DNA of 64,000 nt from JAYODW01 sp038116745. Its GTDB lineage: Bacteria; Pseudomonadota; Gammaproteobacteria; Ga0077536. The notes under the pieces were generated by a model. The model was not told the origin of the DNA. It was given only the letters and a program-made list of their open reading frames with translations, and made no database searches. The stretch is taken from NCBI GenBank assembly GCA_038116745.1, contig JAYODW010000022.1:15744-79743 (forward strand), given 5' to 3'. Positions 8,602 to 17,630 of the stretch are shown here, piece by piece. Every line of letters starts with the position of its first letter. Within the stretch, counting starts at the first letter, position 1. The position numbers and the translations under genes are program-made.

Positions 8602-10662
8602 TCAGCGGGTGCGGAACCGTGCAATTTCTTCACTCAGTTCTTCGACAGCACTCTGCAGTGCATCCGCAGCAGCCTGCAAAGAGCTGGAGGTCTTACCGGA
8701 CTCCAGCGAGATGTCGCGCAGCTGCTGCATGGCCTGATTGATCTGGCCCGCGCCGGCGGCCTGAGACTGCATGCCCTGATGGGCGGACTCCAGGCGCGGC
8801 TGCAGCGACTCCACGCCCTCGATAACCTGTCCCAGGTTGTCGCCGAGCTTGCCCACCTCGCTGACGCCCGACCTGACCGTTTCGGTAAAGTCCACCATTT
8901 CAGTGACCCCGACTGACACCGACTGCTGCATCTGCGCAATCAGACGTTCGATATCAAGCGTCGCAACCGCCGTCTGATCGGCGAGGCGACGGACCTCGCG
9001 GGCAACAACGGCAAAACCGACGCCATATTCACCCGCCTTCTCGGCCTCGATGGCAGCGTTCAGCGACAGCAGATTGGTCTGCTCGGCAACTTTCGTGATG
9101 GTTTCCACGACCGTCCCTATCCCTTCCGCATGGCTCGCCATGTCTTTCAGCCTGCTCCCGACGACCGTTGTTGCTGACAGCAGATTTTCCATCGTGGCCT
9201 GCAGGGTCTTAAGGTCGCCGCGGCCGTCAGCTGCGGTCGCTGCCGCCGACCGGGAAGCCGCCGCGATGTCACCCATCACCTTGAGCAACTCCTGCGCCGT
9301 CGCGGAAATCTGCGTGGTGGAGGCGGCAATCTCTGCGGTTGACGCGCCGACGTCATTGCTGAGTTCGTCCTGTCTGTTCGAGGCTTCCGAGAGTTCGGTC
9401 GACGTACCGAACAGCTGCACGGAGGAAGTTTTCAACCGGCGCACAAGTGCACTGAGCGAGCCCACCATTTCGTTGAGCGCGACCAGAAGCGCACCGGTCT
9501 CGTCCCGGGCGTCGGAATTGATCTCCACCGTCAGGTCGCCTGCGGCGATCGTCTGCGCCGCGTGAACCGCCTCGGTCACACGCCGCACGATTGACCTCGA
9601 CAGCAGGAAAACCACCAGGGTGATCGCGAGCAGTCCGGCGACCACCAGCAGGAGCGTACGCACAACTGCGCTCTCGACCGGAGCAAGAATCTCCTCCTCG
9701 TCCACGGAGACGAGCAGAATCCAGCGCCCCGTCGGAACCTCGGCCGCAGAGACAAAACGCTTTCTGCCGGAAACCGGATCGACGAGGCGTTGCACTTCGG
9801 AAAAGTCCCGCTGCGTGTAGGTCGGCCGGAGCCAATCCACGTAAGGCGTATCTTCCAGCGGCAGCGTGCGCAGCTCCGCATGCCCTGTCGCGCTGATGAC
9901 GCGGCCGCGCGTACTTATCAGCAGGAATTCAGCGCTCCGGTAGGCGTCCCGGCTGCTGAGAAGCCCCTCGAGGTCGTCCAGTGCGCGGTCTACGCCGCCG
10001 ATGCCCTGAAAACGGCCGTCGATCATAATCGGCGCCGTCTGTTCAACGATCAGCTTGCCCTCATACAGATACGGCTCAGTGATCATCACCGGCGTGCCGT
10101 GCGCTTTCAGCATGGTTGATTCGTAGTACCTGCTGATACCGTTTTCGAGCGAAATTCCGGCGTCTTCCGGCTGCCCCATCACGCGGTTGCGCAGCCCCCT
10201 GTAGTAATAGCTGATGTCCATATCCACAAGGGGGGTCAGTTCAATGCCCTGCCCCGAGCGAAACCAATACGGGCCGAAGCGGCCGTTGCTCTCAACGGTC
10301 TTGGGGTCCAGAACCACATCCGGCGAGAGGAATGCCGCGTCAGCACCCGCTTCGTAAGCCACATAGGCGCCGGTCAGCTCGGGGTGGTCCTCCAGCATCT
10401 TGCGCGCCATGGCAACCGACGCGTCCCGGTCGCCGAACATACCGGTCTCCTGAGCCAGCGCAAGAGCCGATGCCGCATCGACCGTGGACTTGTTCTGCCC
10501 CTCAAGCGCAAGAGCCAGACCTGTCGCTTCTGCACGAATTGAATTCTGCACAGCATCCAGTCGCGCGTCGTAAAGAAGATGCAGCAGCAAAGCTGAAACA
10601 AGCACCAGTAACACCAGGAACGGGGCCCCGGCCGTCACCAGAATTTTTGTTCTGAGATTCAT
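8602..10662 (-). CDS. Methyl-accepting chemotaxis protein (Wsp-type transmembrane receptor)
   Basis: 686 residues. A transmembrane helix at about 7-30 is followed by a periplasmic region of roughly 300 residues of Cache-like character (it contains GAYVAYEAGADAAFLS and WILLVSVDEEEIL near the ends), a second transmembrane helix at about 330-355, a HAMP segment with the DETGAL motif, and a long signalling helical hairpin. The hairpin tip reads NLLSLNAAIEAEKAGEYG and VVAREVRRLADQ, typical of receptors for chemosensory arrays. The C-terminus ends in IARFRTR with no NWETF-type pentapeptide, so CheR/CheB tethering by that route is unlikely. It heads the operon. The extracytoplasmic ligand cannot be deduced; Cache domains often bind small organic molecules, while WspA responds to surface contact. 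Confidence 0.93.
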   Translation of the reverse strand: MNLRTKILVTAGAPFLVLLVLVSALLLHLLYDARLDAVQNSIRAEATGLALALEGQNKSTVDAASALALAQETGMFGDRDASVAMARKMLEDHPELTGAYVAYEAGADAAFLSPDVVLDPKTVESNGRFGPYWFRSGQGIELTPLVDMDISYYYRGLRNRVMGQPEDAGISLENGISRYYESTMLKAHGTPVMITEPYLYEGKLIVEQTAPIMIDGRFQGIGGVDRALDDLEGLLSSRDAYRSAEFLLISTRGRVISATGHAELRTLPLEDTPYVDWLRPTYTQRDFSEVQRLVDPVSGRKRFVSAAEVPTGRWILLVSVDEEEILAPVESAVVRTLLLVVAGLLAITLVVFLLSRSIVRRVTEAVHAAQTIAAGDLTVEINSDARDETGALLVALNEMVGSLSALVRRLKTSSVQLFGTSTELSEASNRQDELSNDVGASTAEIAASTTQISATAQELLKVMGDIAAASRSAAATAADGRGDLKTLQATMENLLSATTVVGSRLKDMASHAEGIGTVVETITKVAEQTNLLSLNAAIEAEKAGEYGVGFAVVAREVRRLADQTAVATLDIERLIAQMQQSVSVGVTEMVDFTETVRSGVSEVGKLGDNLGQVIEGVESLQPRLESAHQGMQSQAAGAGQINQAMQQLRDISLESGKTSSSLQAAADALQSAVEELSEEIARFRTR

Positions 10663-11052
10663 GGTTGTTTATTCCGCGGGTCTCGGAACCCTGGCTTGAA
10701 TCCGTTCCATCCGGGAAATCCTCCTGAGCTCAGGCTGCAGCCGGGAGCCAGGCGTTGGGCGGCCTCGGCAACAACGCGCAGCTGGTAATCAGATGGAAGT
10801 CCTGCATTGTCGGCAGCGCTTTCACTCCGCTGTCAGAGATATTCACACAGGGCCGGCAGCACTGGAAAGCCTGCTGCGGGAATTCAGGATCTTAAGCGGC
10901 AATCTATCTGTTCGCTTACCTCCATAGAACACGTCCCTCGGGTGCTTGGTCTATCATCCCGCAGCGGTCCGGCACTATGCTGCGTCAGACATCTGAACAC
11001 GACCGGCGGTGCCGTCGCAGAACCTCTCAATCTTTCGGACTGATCTACCAAT
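10663..11052. promoter_or_regulatory. Divergent intergenic region between chemosensory operon and Ser/Thr kinase
   Basis: 390 bases without a credible gene, separating the receptor start (minus) from the kinase start (plus), so it must hold promoters for both directions. The clearest element is a perfect 12-base palindrome CCTGAGCTCAGG at 10723-10734, about 60 bases before the receptor ATG, which could be an operator. I could not pick convincing -35/-10 pairs by eye. Confidence 0.5.
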
Positions 11053-11934
11053 ATGGCTTCTGACTCGACAGCTACGCCCAACGCCATCGGCCGCTACCGC
11101 ATAGACCGGGTGCTTGGCGCTGGCGCTGCCGGCATCGTTTACCGGGCCTACGACCCGGTCCTCAACCGGACCGTGGCCATCAAATCGGGACGGATAGAAC
11201 AGCTCGACCAGGCTCAGCTGCAGCACCTCATGGCCGAATTCCGCCACGAGGCGAGCATCGCCGGACGCTTTGCGCACGAAAACATCGTCGCCATCTATGA
11301 CCTGATCGAAGACCGCGGTCTGACCCACATCGTCATGGAATATGTGACCGGCCGTTCCGTGCAGGAGTACCTCCAGTCGGTAGGTCCCATGCCGGTCGAA
11401 GCCGTTCTGTCGATCATCTACAAATGTGCGGAGGGTCTGGCTTATCTGCACTACAACGGCGTCATCCACCGGGATATCAAGCCCGGCAACATCCTCTATC
11501 ACCACGCCGGCGACCTGGTCAAAATCATGGACTTCAGTATCGCGGAGGCGATCGATCAGCCCGGCCCTCGGGAGAGCGGCACCGCCGCCTACATGGCCCC
11601 GGAACATTTCGATCCCACACGCAGGATCACGCCGCTGACCGATGTTTTTGCGCTTGGGGCAACCATGTATCGAATGCTGGTCAAGCGCTATCCGTTTTCG
11701 CGCCAGAACATCGCCGCGGAGATCATGTCCGCGCAACAGGTGCCGGTGCACGAGATCCGCCCCGAGATCCCTTTGCCGGTCAGCCAGATCGTAGACCGCG
11801 CCATGGCGAAGGCAGACGCAGCACGTTTTCAGAGTGCCGCCGCGCTTGCGCACGAAATAGAACGCGTGCTGGGCGCCTGCTACCCGGGTTCACTGATTGC
11901 TTCGCAGCGCGATGCCTACATGACGAGCCTGTAA
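11053..11934 (+). CDS. Hanks-type serine/threonine protein kinase, cytoplasmic
   Basis: 293 residues, essentially a bare kinase domain. Visible are the glycine-rich loop LGAGAAGIVY (21-30), Lys44 in VAIK, the helix-C Glu near 66, the catalytic loop HRDIKPGN (139-146), the metal-binding DFS at 160-162, GTAAYMAPE at 176-184 and the DVFALGATMY helix. DFS replaces the usual DFG, a departure that may alter regulation but keeps the metal-binding Asp. There is no transmembrane helix or sensor domain, so input probably comes from partner proteins. It is divergent from the chemosensory operon whose last regulator is a PP2C phosphatase, so the two could act on the same Ser/Thr-phosphorylated target; this is inference. 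Its stop lies only 17 bases from the convergent tamB stop. The ribosome site is weak. Confidence 0.93.
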   Translation: MASDSTATPNAIGRYRIDRVLGAGAAGIVYRAYDPVLNRTVAIKSGRIEQLDQAQLQHLMAEFRHEASIAGRFAHENIVAIYDLIEDRGLTHIVMEYVTGRSVQEYLQSVGPMPVEAVLSIIYKCAEGLAYLHYNGVIHRDIKPGNILYHHAGDLVKIMDFSIAEAIDQPGPRESGTAAYMAPEHFDPTRRITPLTDVFALGATMYRMLVKRYPFSRQNIAAEIMSAQQVPVHEIRPEIPLPVSQIVDRAMAKADAARFQSAAALAHEIERVLGACYPGSLIASQRDAYMTSL

Positions 11935-11951
11935 ACGGGTAACGCGCTGAC

Positions 11952-14900
11952 TCAGTCACGCCACAGCGTGTCACGCTCTATCGAATAGATGAGGTCGGCG
12001 CCCTGGCGCTCTCCGGACTCTGCCTCCACGCTCCAGGTATCGGTCAGTTGATAGTTGACAAACAGGGCCCAGATCTCGTCGAACGGATTGAATTCGGAGC
12101 GCACCGACAGGCGCGGCGTCAGGCGCTTACCCGCTGAAAGCGATGTCTCGCGGGCCGACTCACCTGTACCGATAGAAAAGTCATCAAGACCGAACGCATC
12201 CCGCAGCTGACCGGTGACCATCGAGGACTGCTCTGCGCCCAGGCTCAGCGCCGCGCCGGCGATCAGCCCGGCTTCGCCGGACGACGCATCCCTGAGCGCT
12301 CGACCCGTCATGATGTAGGCGATGACATCACTGTCCGGCATCGCCGGCTCGGAAAAGAGTTCAAACCGGGGTGCTCGCACGTTGCCACTGACGAGCACGC
12401 CGGCCACCACGTCTACCCCGGGACGGACCGCGCGCACATCCAGGTCGGGGCTGTCCACAGGCCCCGAGAAAATCAGGTGTCCGCGCTCAATCTTCATGGA
12501 CTGACCATAGGCCTTGTAGACCCCGGTGCGGATACTGACCCTGCCGCGCGCGCTCCCTGGGAATTCATTCTCCCGCTTGCTGATGTTCAGCGCTCCGGTG
12601 AGCCCGGCCTGCATACCCATGCCGGACACGCGCACCTCGTCGCCAAGCCTGAGATCGAGGTTGCCCGTCACGCAGCAGGCGATAAAGTTGTCACCTTTAC
12701 GCGTCGCGGAAACGCCATCGCCCGCACCCGCAGGCGCGATGACGACCTCGTCTTCAGATACCGCCACCGCACCCTCTGGGAGGGCGCGCAGCGAAATGGC
12801 AGCCCTGGGAACTTCCAGTACACCGGAGAGCGCGATTCGAGAACTACTGAACGCGACGCTGAGCTGCGGCGAAATATCTACGTCTGCCTGAGGCAGGCGC
12901 AGTAACGGAAATTTCGGACTTTTGAATTTCAGCGTCCCGGGCCAGCCCGCCGCCGAATCGAGCGCGAGGTCGCCGGAGAGCTCGAGCGTATCACCAGCAG
13001 CGCTGATCGTGCCTGCCAGCCCGACCATACCGTCACCCTGACTCCGGACACTCAAGGTCAGGCCGTCAATCACAAGCCCTGTGCGTGGGCTCACCACCGC
13101 AGCATCATCAAGACTCAGCCTGATCTCCCCGCGCGGACGCATCAGCTCACCGTCCATGTGTGCCGTCAGAGTTGCCCGCCCGCGACTGCCCGCCAGATCG
13201 GGCACCCACTCCTCAAGCCACTCCAGGCTCTCGAGCTTGAGGTCGATCTCTGCACGCATCGGTTGTGGCTGCTGGCGTCCGAGGCCGACCTGCGCGCTGA
13301 GACTGAGCCACTTGTCGGCGCGTGCATCGATATCGAGGTCCAGATGCCCGGCATCAAGTTCGAAACGCGCCAGCAGGTGCTCCACAGGCAACCGTTGCGC
13401 CTTCCGCCCTTCTGGGCGGTAGTTGATCTCGCCGGCATTCAGCCGCAGGGACCCGGTTCCGGTCAGTTCACCTGCAATCAGCCGCAGGCTCGCTTCGGCT
13501 TGAAGGGTCCCGTCTACATTGACAGTCGTAGTCATGTACGACCGGCCCGCCGCCAGCGGAAATTCTTCGACCCTGAGATCGGCGCCTCCGCTCACGCCGT
13601 CGTAGCTGAGAGCGTCCAAACAGAGCCGGGCTTCACCGTTTACCAGGCAGCCCGCGGTGCTGTTCAGCATGCCACCGGCGTAATCAATCGCAAGCGGCCT
13701 GTGCAGGGACCACGTTTCGCCGGCTACTGCGAGGTCGGCTGCGGTCAGCGCGCCATGCCAGCCGCTGTCGCGCCATTGACCTGCCAGATCCAGGTTAACG
13801 ACGACTTCGCTCCCGTTCACCGACACAGAGAGCTCATGGTCATCTGCGGTGCCCTCGAGGACCGCGGCCAGCCGTCCGAGATCGGTGCCGGCCACCACCA
13901 CGGAATCTGCCTCCAGGCGCCCACGGGCAGGACGCCCGCTGTCGGCATACAGCTCGAGCGCACCCGATATGTGGTGTGCTCGCCAGCTGTCAAACAGCAG
14001 CTCGTCTCCCGAGAGGGTAAGGTCAAGTTGCGCCTGCGGACCTCCACCCGACAGGTGACCGGACGCGTCGAGCCTGCCCTGCAGCCCCGGCGCCAGCTGC
14101 GCTAAGTCGCGCAGCTGCGCCGAGAATTCGCCGCTCAGCTGCGGCGCCAGGGCTCCGCTCAGCACAACGCGATTGCCCCCGATCGCCATCTGCGCCCGCT
14201 GCAGGATAAGACGGTCCTCGACCCTGCTTAGATGTGCCGTGCCCTCCACCGGAAAGTCGCGCCAGACGCCGGACAGCCGCTGCAGTTCGAACTCCAGCGG
14301 CAGCCCCTCGCTGCCTGCAAGCGAATAGAGTCTGCTGCTGAACGCCAGGTCGGAATTCAGATCCGCGTGAACAGTGCGAAGGTCAAGCCCATGACCTCCA
14401 ATAGTCAGATTGACCCTGGGCGCGGGCTGCCAGCCGATACTGCCCGTCGTAGCGACTTCCCCCGCCAACAGCCGCAGCGTGGAGCGTTTGAGCTCCATCT
14501 GTTCAGGCGTCACAGCCGCTTCCAGCTCCAGTTCAAGCTCACCCAGCCGCTCCGTGTGGCCGCGTGCCTGTGCGCTGAGCGCAAGGTCGTCAGGCGCACC
14601 CTTGATCTCAAGATTTGCGGTGACCAGCTGCAGCTGCTCGGTGTCGGTCAAAGGCAGCAAAAGGTTTTCAACCTGCGCCCTGACGTTGAGGACAGCGGCA
14701 GCCCCGGACCCGGCGAGCTCAGCATCGACGCGGGCGTCGAGCGGCGCTGCCGTCTGCGCACTGAACTCAAGCGTTTCGTCCACGTAACGGCATGTCCCGG
14801 AACCACGCATATCCAGCCACTGAACTGAGCCCTGTGGCGCCAGCTGCCAGCTGAAATCAGACTGCCAGCCGCTGGCCTCACTCTGGCGCACGCTTGCGTC

Positions 14901-15818
14901 GAGTTGCACTGCCACGCTTTGACTGTCGTCTGCATGAAGCTGACCGGTCGCGCTGACCGCAAAGCGCTCTGCGCTGCCGTCGAGGCTCAGCGCTGCATCA
15001 CGCAACTCAAGCGCCTCCCCCAGCGCTATTCGGCCCGATGTGGTCTGCCCCTGCATCCGGGGCGGGACTGTCAGGACATCCAGATTCAGGTCAAAGCGTG
15101 CATCCAACGGTCCTCCTATGAGCCCGCGCAGATGCAGGCGGTCTAGGGGACCAGATACGCTGAGGTCCAGCGTGAGAGCCGGCGTTTGACGGGCGACATG
15201 AACCTGCAACCGACCCTCGAGGGTCAGCTCTGGTCCGGTAGCCAGGCTGATCGCTCCGGTCAGGCGGTCGTCGTCCAGCACGACACTGAGCGCAGACAGG
15301 CGCAGGCGTTCAGCGTCCAGTTCGGCGCTCAGGCTGACGGCGGCCAGCTGTAATGCATCGGCGCTGGTCTCAACGGAAACCCGTCTGGCGGTCAATTCGG
15401 CGACGCGCACGCGGAACGGCAGATCGGGCACCGCGGGTGCGCTCTGCGGCGCCGCGCTAGCGGTCGCTGGCACGCTTATCGCCACGCCCTCTGCCTCTAG
15501 CCTGTCAACCTCGAGCAGGCCTGCAAGCAGCGCCTGAGGTCGCCAATCAAGGCGCAGCCAGTCCATTCGCACCTGCAATGCAGGCTGGTTGAAACGCAGC
15601 TCCCGAAGCCGCAGCGAGCCGAAGAGATGCCCTTCGACTGTGGCAACAGACAGGCCCGGAACGATCTGAGGCAGCGCACTACTGAGCAGCCAGCGACTCC
15701 CAGAAGCGGTGCTGCCGAGCATCATCAACAGCCCGAAGGCGAGTCCTGCCACACCCGCAAGCACCAGTGCCCAGCGGCGGGTGCGTCGGAAGACCGCAGA
15801 CAGGCGGGACCTGAACAT
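11952..15818 (-). CDS. tamB: Translocation and assembly module inner-membrane protein TamB
   Basis: 1288 residues, the usual size of TamB. An N-terminal signal-anchor (about residues 15-40, LVLAGVAGLAFGLLMML) is followed by a long periplasmic beta-rich region of repeating amphipathic strands, and a C-terminal DUF490/TamB domain that includes YIMTGRALRD, AGKRLTPRLSV and the closing LIYSIERD segment. TamB spans the periplasm and works with TamA; the pair has been linked both to outer-membrane protein assembly and to phospholipid transport to the outer membrane. The gene starts 3 bases after the tamA stop, which indicates an operon. No terminator fits between its stop and the convergent kinase gene 17 bases away. 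Confidence 0.95.
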   Translation of the reverse strand: MFRSRLSAVFRRTRRWALVLAGVAGLAFGLLMMLGSTASGSRWLLSSALPQIVPGLSVATVEGHLFGSLRLRELRFNQPALQVRMDWLRLDWRPQALLAGLLEVDRLEAEGVAISVPATASAAPQSAPAVPDLPFRVRVAELTARRVSVETSADALQLAAVSLSAELDAERLRLSALSVVLDDDRLTGAISLATGPELTLEGRLQVHVARQTPALTLDLSVSGPLDRLHLRGLIGGPLDARFDLNLDVLTVPPRMQGQTTSGRIALGEALELRDAALSLDGSAERFAVSATGQLHADDSQSVAVQLDASVRQSEASGWQSDFSWQLAPQGSVQWLDMRGSGTCRYVDETLEFSAQTAAPLDARVDAELAGSGAAAVLNVRAQVENLLLPLTDTEQLQLVTANLEIKGAPDDLALSAQARGHTERLGELELELEAAVTPEQMELKRSTLRLLAGEVATTGSIGWQPAPRVNLTIGGHGLDLRTVHADLNSDLAFSSRLYSLAGSEGLPLEFELQRLSGVWRDFPVEGTAHLSRVEDRLILQRAQMAIGGNRVVLSGALAPQLSGEFSAQLRDLAQLAPGLQGRLDASGHLSGGGPQAQLDLTLSGDELLFDSWRAHHISGALELYADSGRPARGRLEADSVVVAGTDLGRLAAVLEGTADDHELSVSVNGSEVVVNLDLAGQWRDSGWHGALTAADLAVAGETWSLHRPLAIDYAGGMLNSTAGCLVNGEARLCLDALSYDGVSGGADLRVEEFPLAAGRSYMTTTVNVDGTLQAEASLRLIAGELTGTGSLRLNAGEINYRPEGRKAQRLPVEHLLARFELDAGHLDLDIDARADKWLSLSAQVGLGRQQPQPMRAEIDLKLESLEWLEEWVPDLAGSRGRATLTAHMDGELMRPRGEIRLSLDDAAVVSPRTGLVIDGLTLSVRSQGDGMVGLAGTISAAGDTLELSGDLALDSAAGWPGTLKFKSPKFPLLRLPQADVDISPQLSVAFSSSRIALSGVLEVPRAAISLRALPEGAVAVSEDEVVIAPAGAGDGVSATRKGDNFIACCVTGNLDLRLGDEVRVSGMGMQAGLTGALNISKRENEFPGSARGRVSIRTGVYKAYGQSMKIERGHLIFSGPVDSPDLDVRAVRPGVDVVAGVLVSGNVRAPRFELFSEPAMPDSDVIAYIMTGRALRDASSGEAGLIAGAALSLGAEQSSMVTGQLRDAFGLDDFSIGTGESARETSLSAGKRLTPRLSVRSEFNPFDEIWALFVNYQLTDTWSVEAESGERQGADLIYSIERDTLWRD

Positions 15819-15821
15819 CTG

Positions 15822-17630
15822 CTACAGATCCGGCCCGATGCGCAGGTGTAGATGCACGCCCCCGCCTCCGTCCAGCGGCTGCGCCAGATCGATGCGCGCC
15901 GGCCCGATGGGGGATCGGAAACGCAGGCCGAGACCGGCGCCAACCATGATCCCCGTACTGCTGCCTGCGCCACCGAAAGCGTTACCTGCATCGACGAAGG
16001 CCGCGATCCCCCAGTGCTCACTGACCATCCGGTCCACTTCGATGCTGGCCACGGCCAGATACTTGCCGCCGATGACCTGGCCATCAGCATCCTCCGGGCC
16101 AAGGTCTTCGAAGCCATAGCCACGCAGACTGTTATCGCCACCGGCAAAGAAACGCTCAGATGGCGGCAGGTCGTCGAAACCATTCGACCAGCTCGCACCG
16201 AGATCGGCGCGGGTCAGCAGGCGCATCTCTGCGGGGAGTCCGTAAACGGCATTGGCTGATACGAGAAAACGAGCAAAATCGACGTCGGAAACCAGTGCCT
16301 CAGCAGACCCCCGTAGCTCTGCATCGAGGCCGTAGCCGCGACGTGGATAAACCGGATGATCTGCCGTGACCTTGTGCCACCTCAGTCCAGGAATCACCAG
16401 CGTCGTCGTCTTACTGTCATCGGCAATGTCAAAGGACTGGCGATTGAGATCGATAAACCGGGTCTCCATCCAGCCCCAGGGCCGACGCTTGGTTTCCATG
16501 ACGCCGAGCCGCTGTTCCAGGGTGTCGTAGGTGTCGACATCTTCGCGCCCGACAGCCGCGTTAAAGCTCAGCCACTCATCGATCGGATGTTCGCGGGGGA
16601 TACGGTAAATCCCGGTCAGACGCTGCTCGATCAGCGAGGCCCGCAGATTCGCGTCCAGACGGTGTCCAGCCGAGTTGAGCCGCCGATTGGTGTAGTTCAA
16701 ACGGGTCCGGATCCCTTCGTCGGTTGACGCACCCAGGCCCACCGAAAATTTGTGGCGATCCCGGGGCGTCAGGGTGATCTCGATCGGAATGGTTCCGCCC
16801 TCCGGGGCCGTCAGCAGCGGACGTACTTCGACCTGCTCAAAGTATTCACTGCGCGATAGCGCTGAGTAATAGCGACTTACCAGCCGCGACTCGTAAGGCG
16901 AACCCTCATCGTGATCAAGGAAGCGACGGATAAGGTCTTCGTCCACATCGCCGGTGGGTTGTTCGATGCGCAGTTCACCTACCCGGTAACGAGGTCCACT
17001 GTCGTAATCCAGGAGAACCTCGGCGCTGCCGGCCGCGGGATCGACCCGCAGCTCGCTGCGGGTAAAACGTCCTTCCAGATAACCCCGCTCCAACGCCAGG
17101 GTCTCGAGCAGCGATTTGGCAGCACTGTAGCCGGCATGCTCCAGCGGCTGGCCTACCTTGATGGGGCCGTCGGCCACAGCGCGAGCAAACGCCGGATCGG
17201 TCTCTGCGCCCCCCGAGAGCGTGATTTCGACCACGCTCACCTGCATCCGCGGGCCAGGAGAAACCGTCACCGTGACCTGCGGGCAAGGCTCCGCCAGGGT
17301 GACCGCAAGGCGAGCTTCAGCCTGGTAGTAGCCGAACGCATGCAGCGCCTCCTCGGCTTCTGTCTGCCCGCGTTTAGACAGCGCGCGCAGGTAAACCGGC
17401 GGCGTCTTGCAGGATCTGCCGCTCAGAGACAGGTGCGCAACGACACTGTTGGCCACACGCTTGTCGACACCCGTCACCGCGATCGCAATCTGCGGTGGCT
17501 GTTCCGAAGCGGGAGCAGCGGGCTTCTCCGCCTGGAAAAACGGCAGTCTCGAGCAGCCGGCTGCCAGCAGCACGCCGCACAGCAGAGCCCCGCGGTACTG
17601 CCCGCTGTGAAGAAGGGACAAAAAGGTCAC
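15822..17630 (-). CDS. tamA: Omp85-family outer-membrane protein TamA, with apparent lipobox
   Basis: 602 residues. The N-terminus has a hydrophobic segment ending in LLAAGC, which reads as a lipoprotein signal with Cys26. POTRA-like domains follow (about 45-270), then a 16-strand-type Omp85 barrel whose signature RFFAGGDNSLRGYGF (the LRGY motif of strand/loop 6) is clear. TamA is the outer-membrane partner of TamB. I chose the GTG at 17630 because it makes a GTGA overlap with the upstream dioxygenase stop; the frame stays open upstream, but that would give an unlikely basic leader read through the dioxygenase gene. A lipid-anchored N-terminus is not the usual TamA arrangement and should be treated as a prediction. 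Order tamA-tamB is conventional. Confidence 0.93.
   Translation of the reverse strand: MTFLSLLHSGQYRGALLCGVLLAAGCSRLPFFQAEKPAAPASEQPPQIAIAVTGVDKRVANSVVAHLSLSGRSCKTPPVYLRALSKRGQTEAEEALHAFGYYQAEARLAVTLAEPCPQVTVTVSPGPRMQVSVVEITLSGGAETDPAFARAVADGPIKVGQPLEHAGYSAAKSLLETLALERGYLEGRFTRSELRVDPAAGSAEVLLDYDSGPRYRVGELRIEQPTGDVDEDLIRRFLDHDEGSPYESRLVSRYYSALSRSEYFEQVEVRPLLTAPEGGTIPIEITLTPRDRHKFSVGLGASTDEGIRTRLNYTNRRLNSAGHRLDANLRASLIEQRLTGIYRIPREHPIDEWLSFNAAVGREDVDTYDTLEQRLGVMETKRRPWGWMETRFIDLNRQSFDIADDSKTTTLVIPGLRWHKVTADHPVYPRRGYGLDAELRGSAEALVSDVDFARFLVSANAVYGLPAEMRLLTRADLGASWSNGFDDLPPSERFFAGGDNSLRGYGFEDLGPEDADGQVIGGKYLAVASIEVDRMVSEHWGIAAFVDAGNAFGGAGSSTGIMVGAGLGLRFRSPIGPARIDLAQPLDGGGGVHLHLRIGPDL

Noticed and set aside
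10663..11052. Short plus- and minus-strand frames between the receptor and kinase genes
   Set aside because: They have no ribosome sites or recognisable domains and lie where divergent promoters are required.
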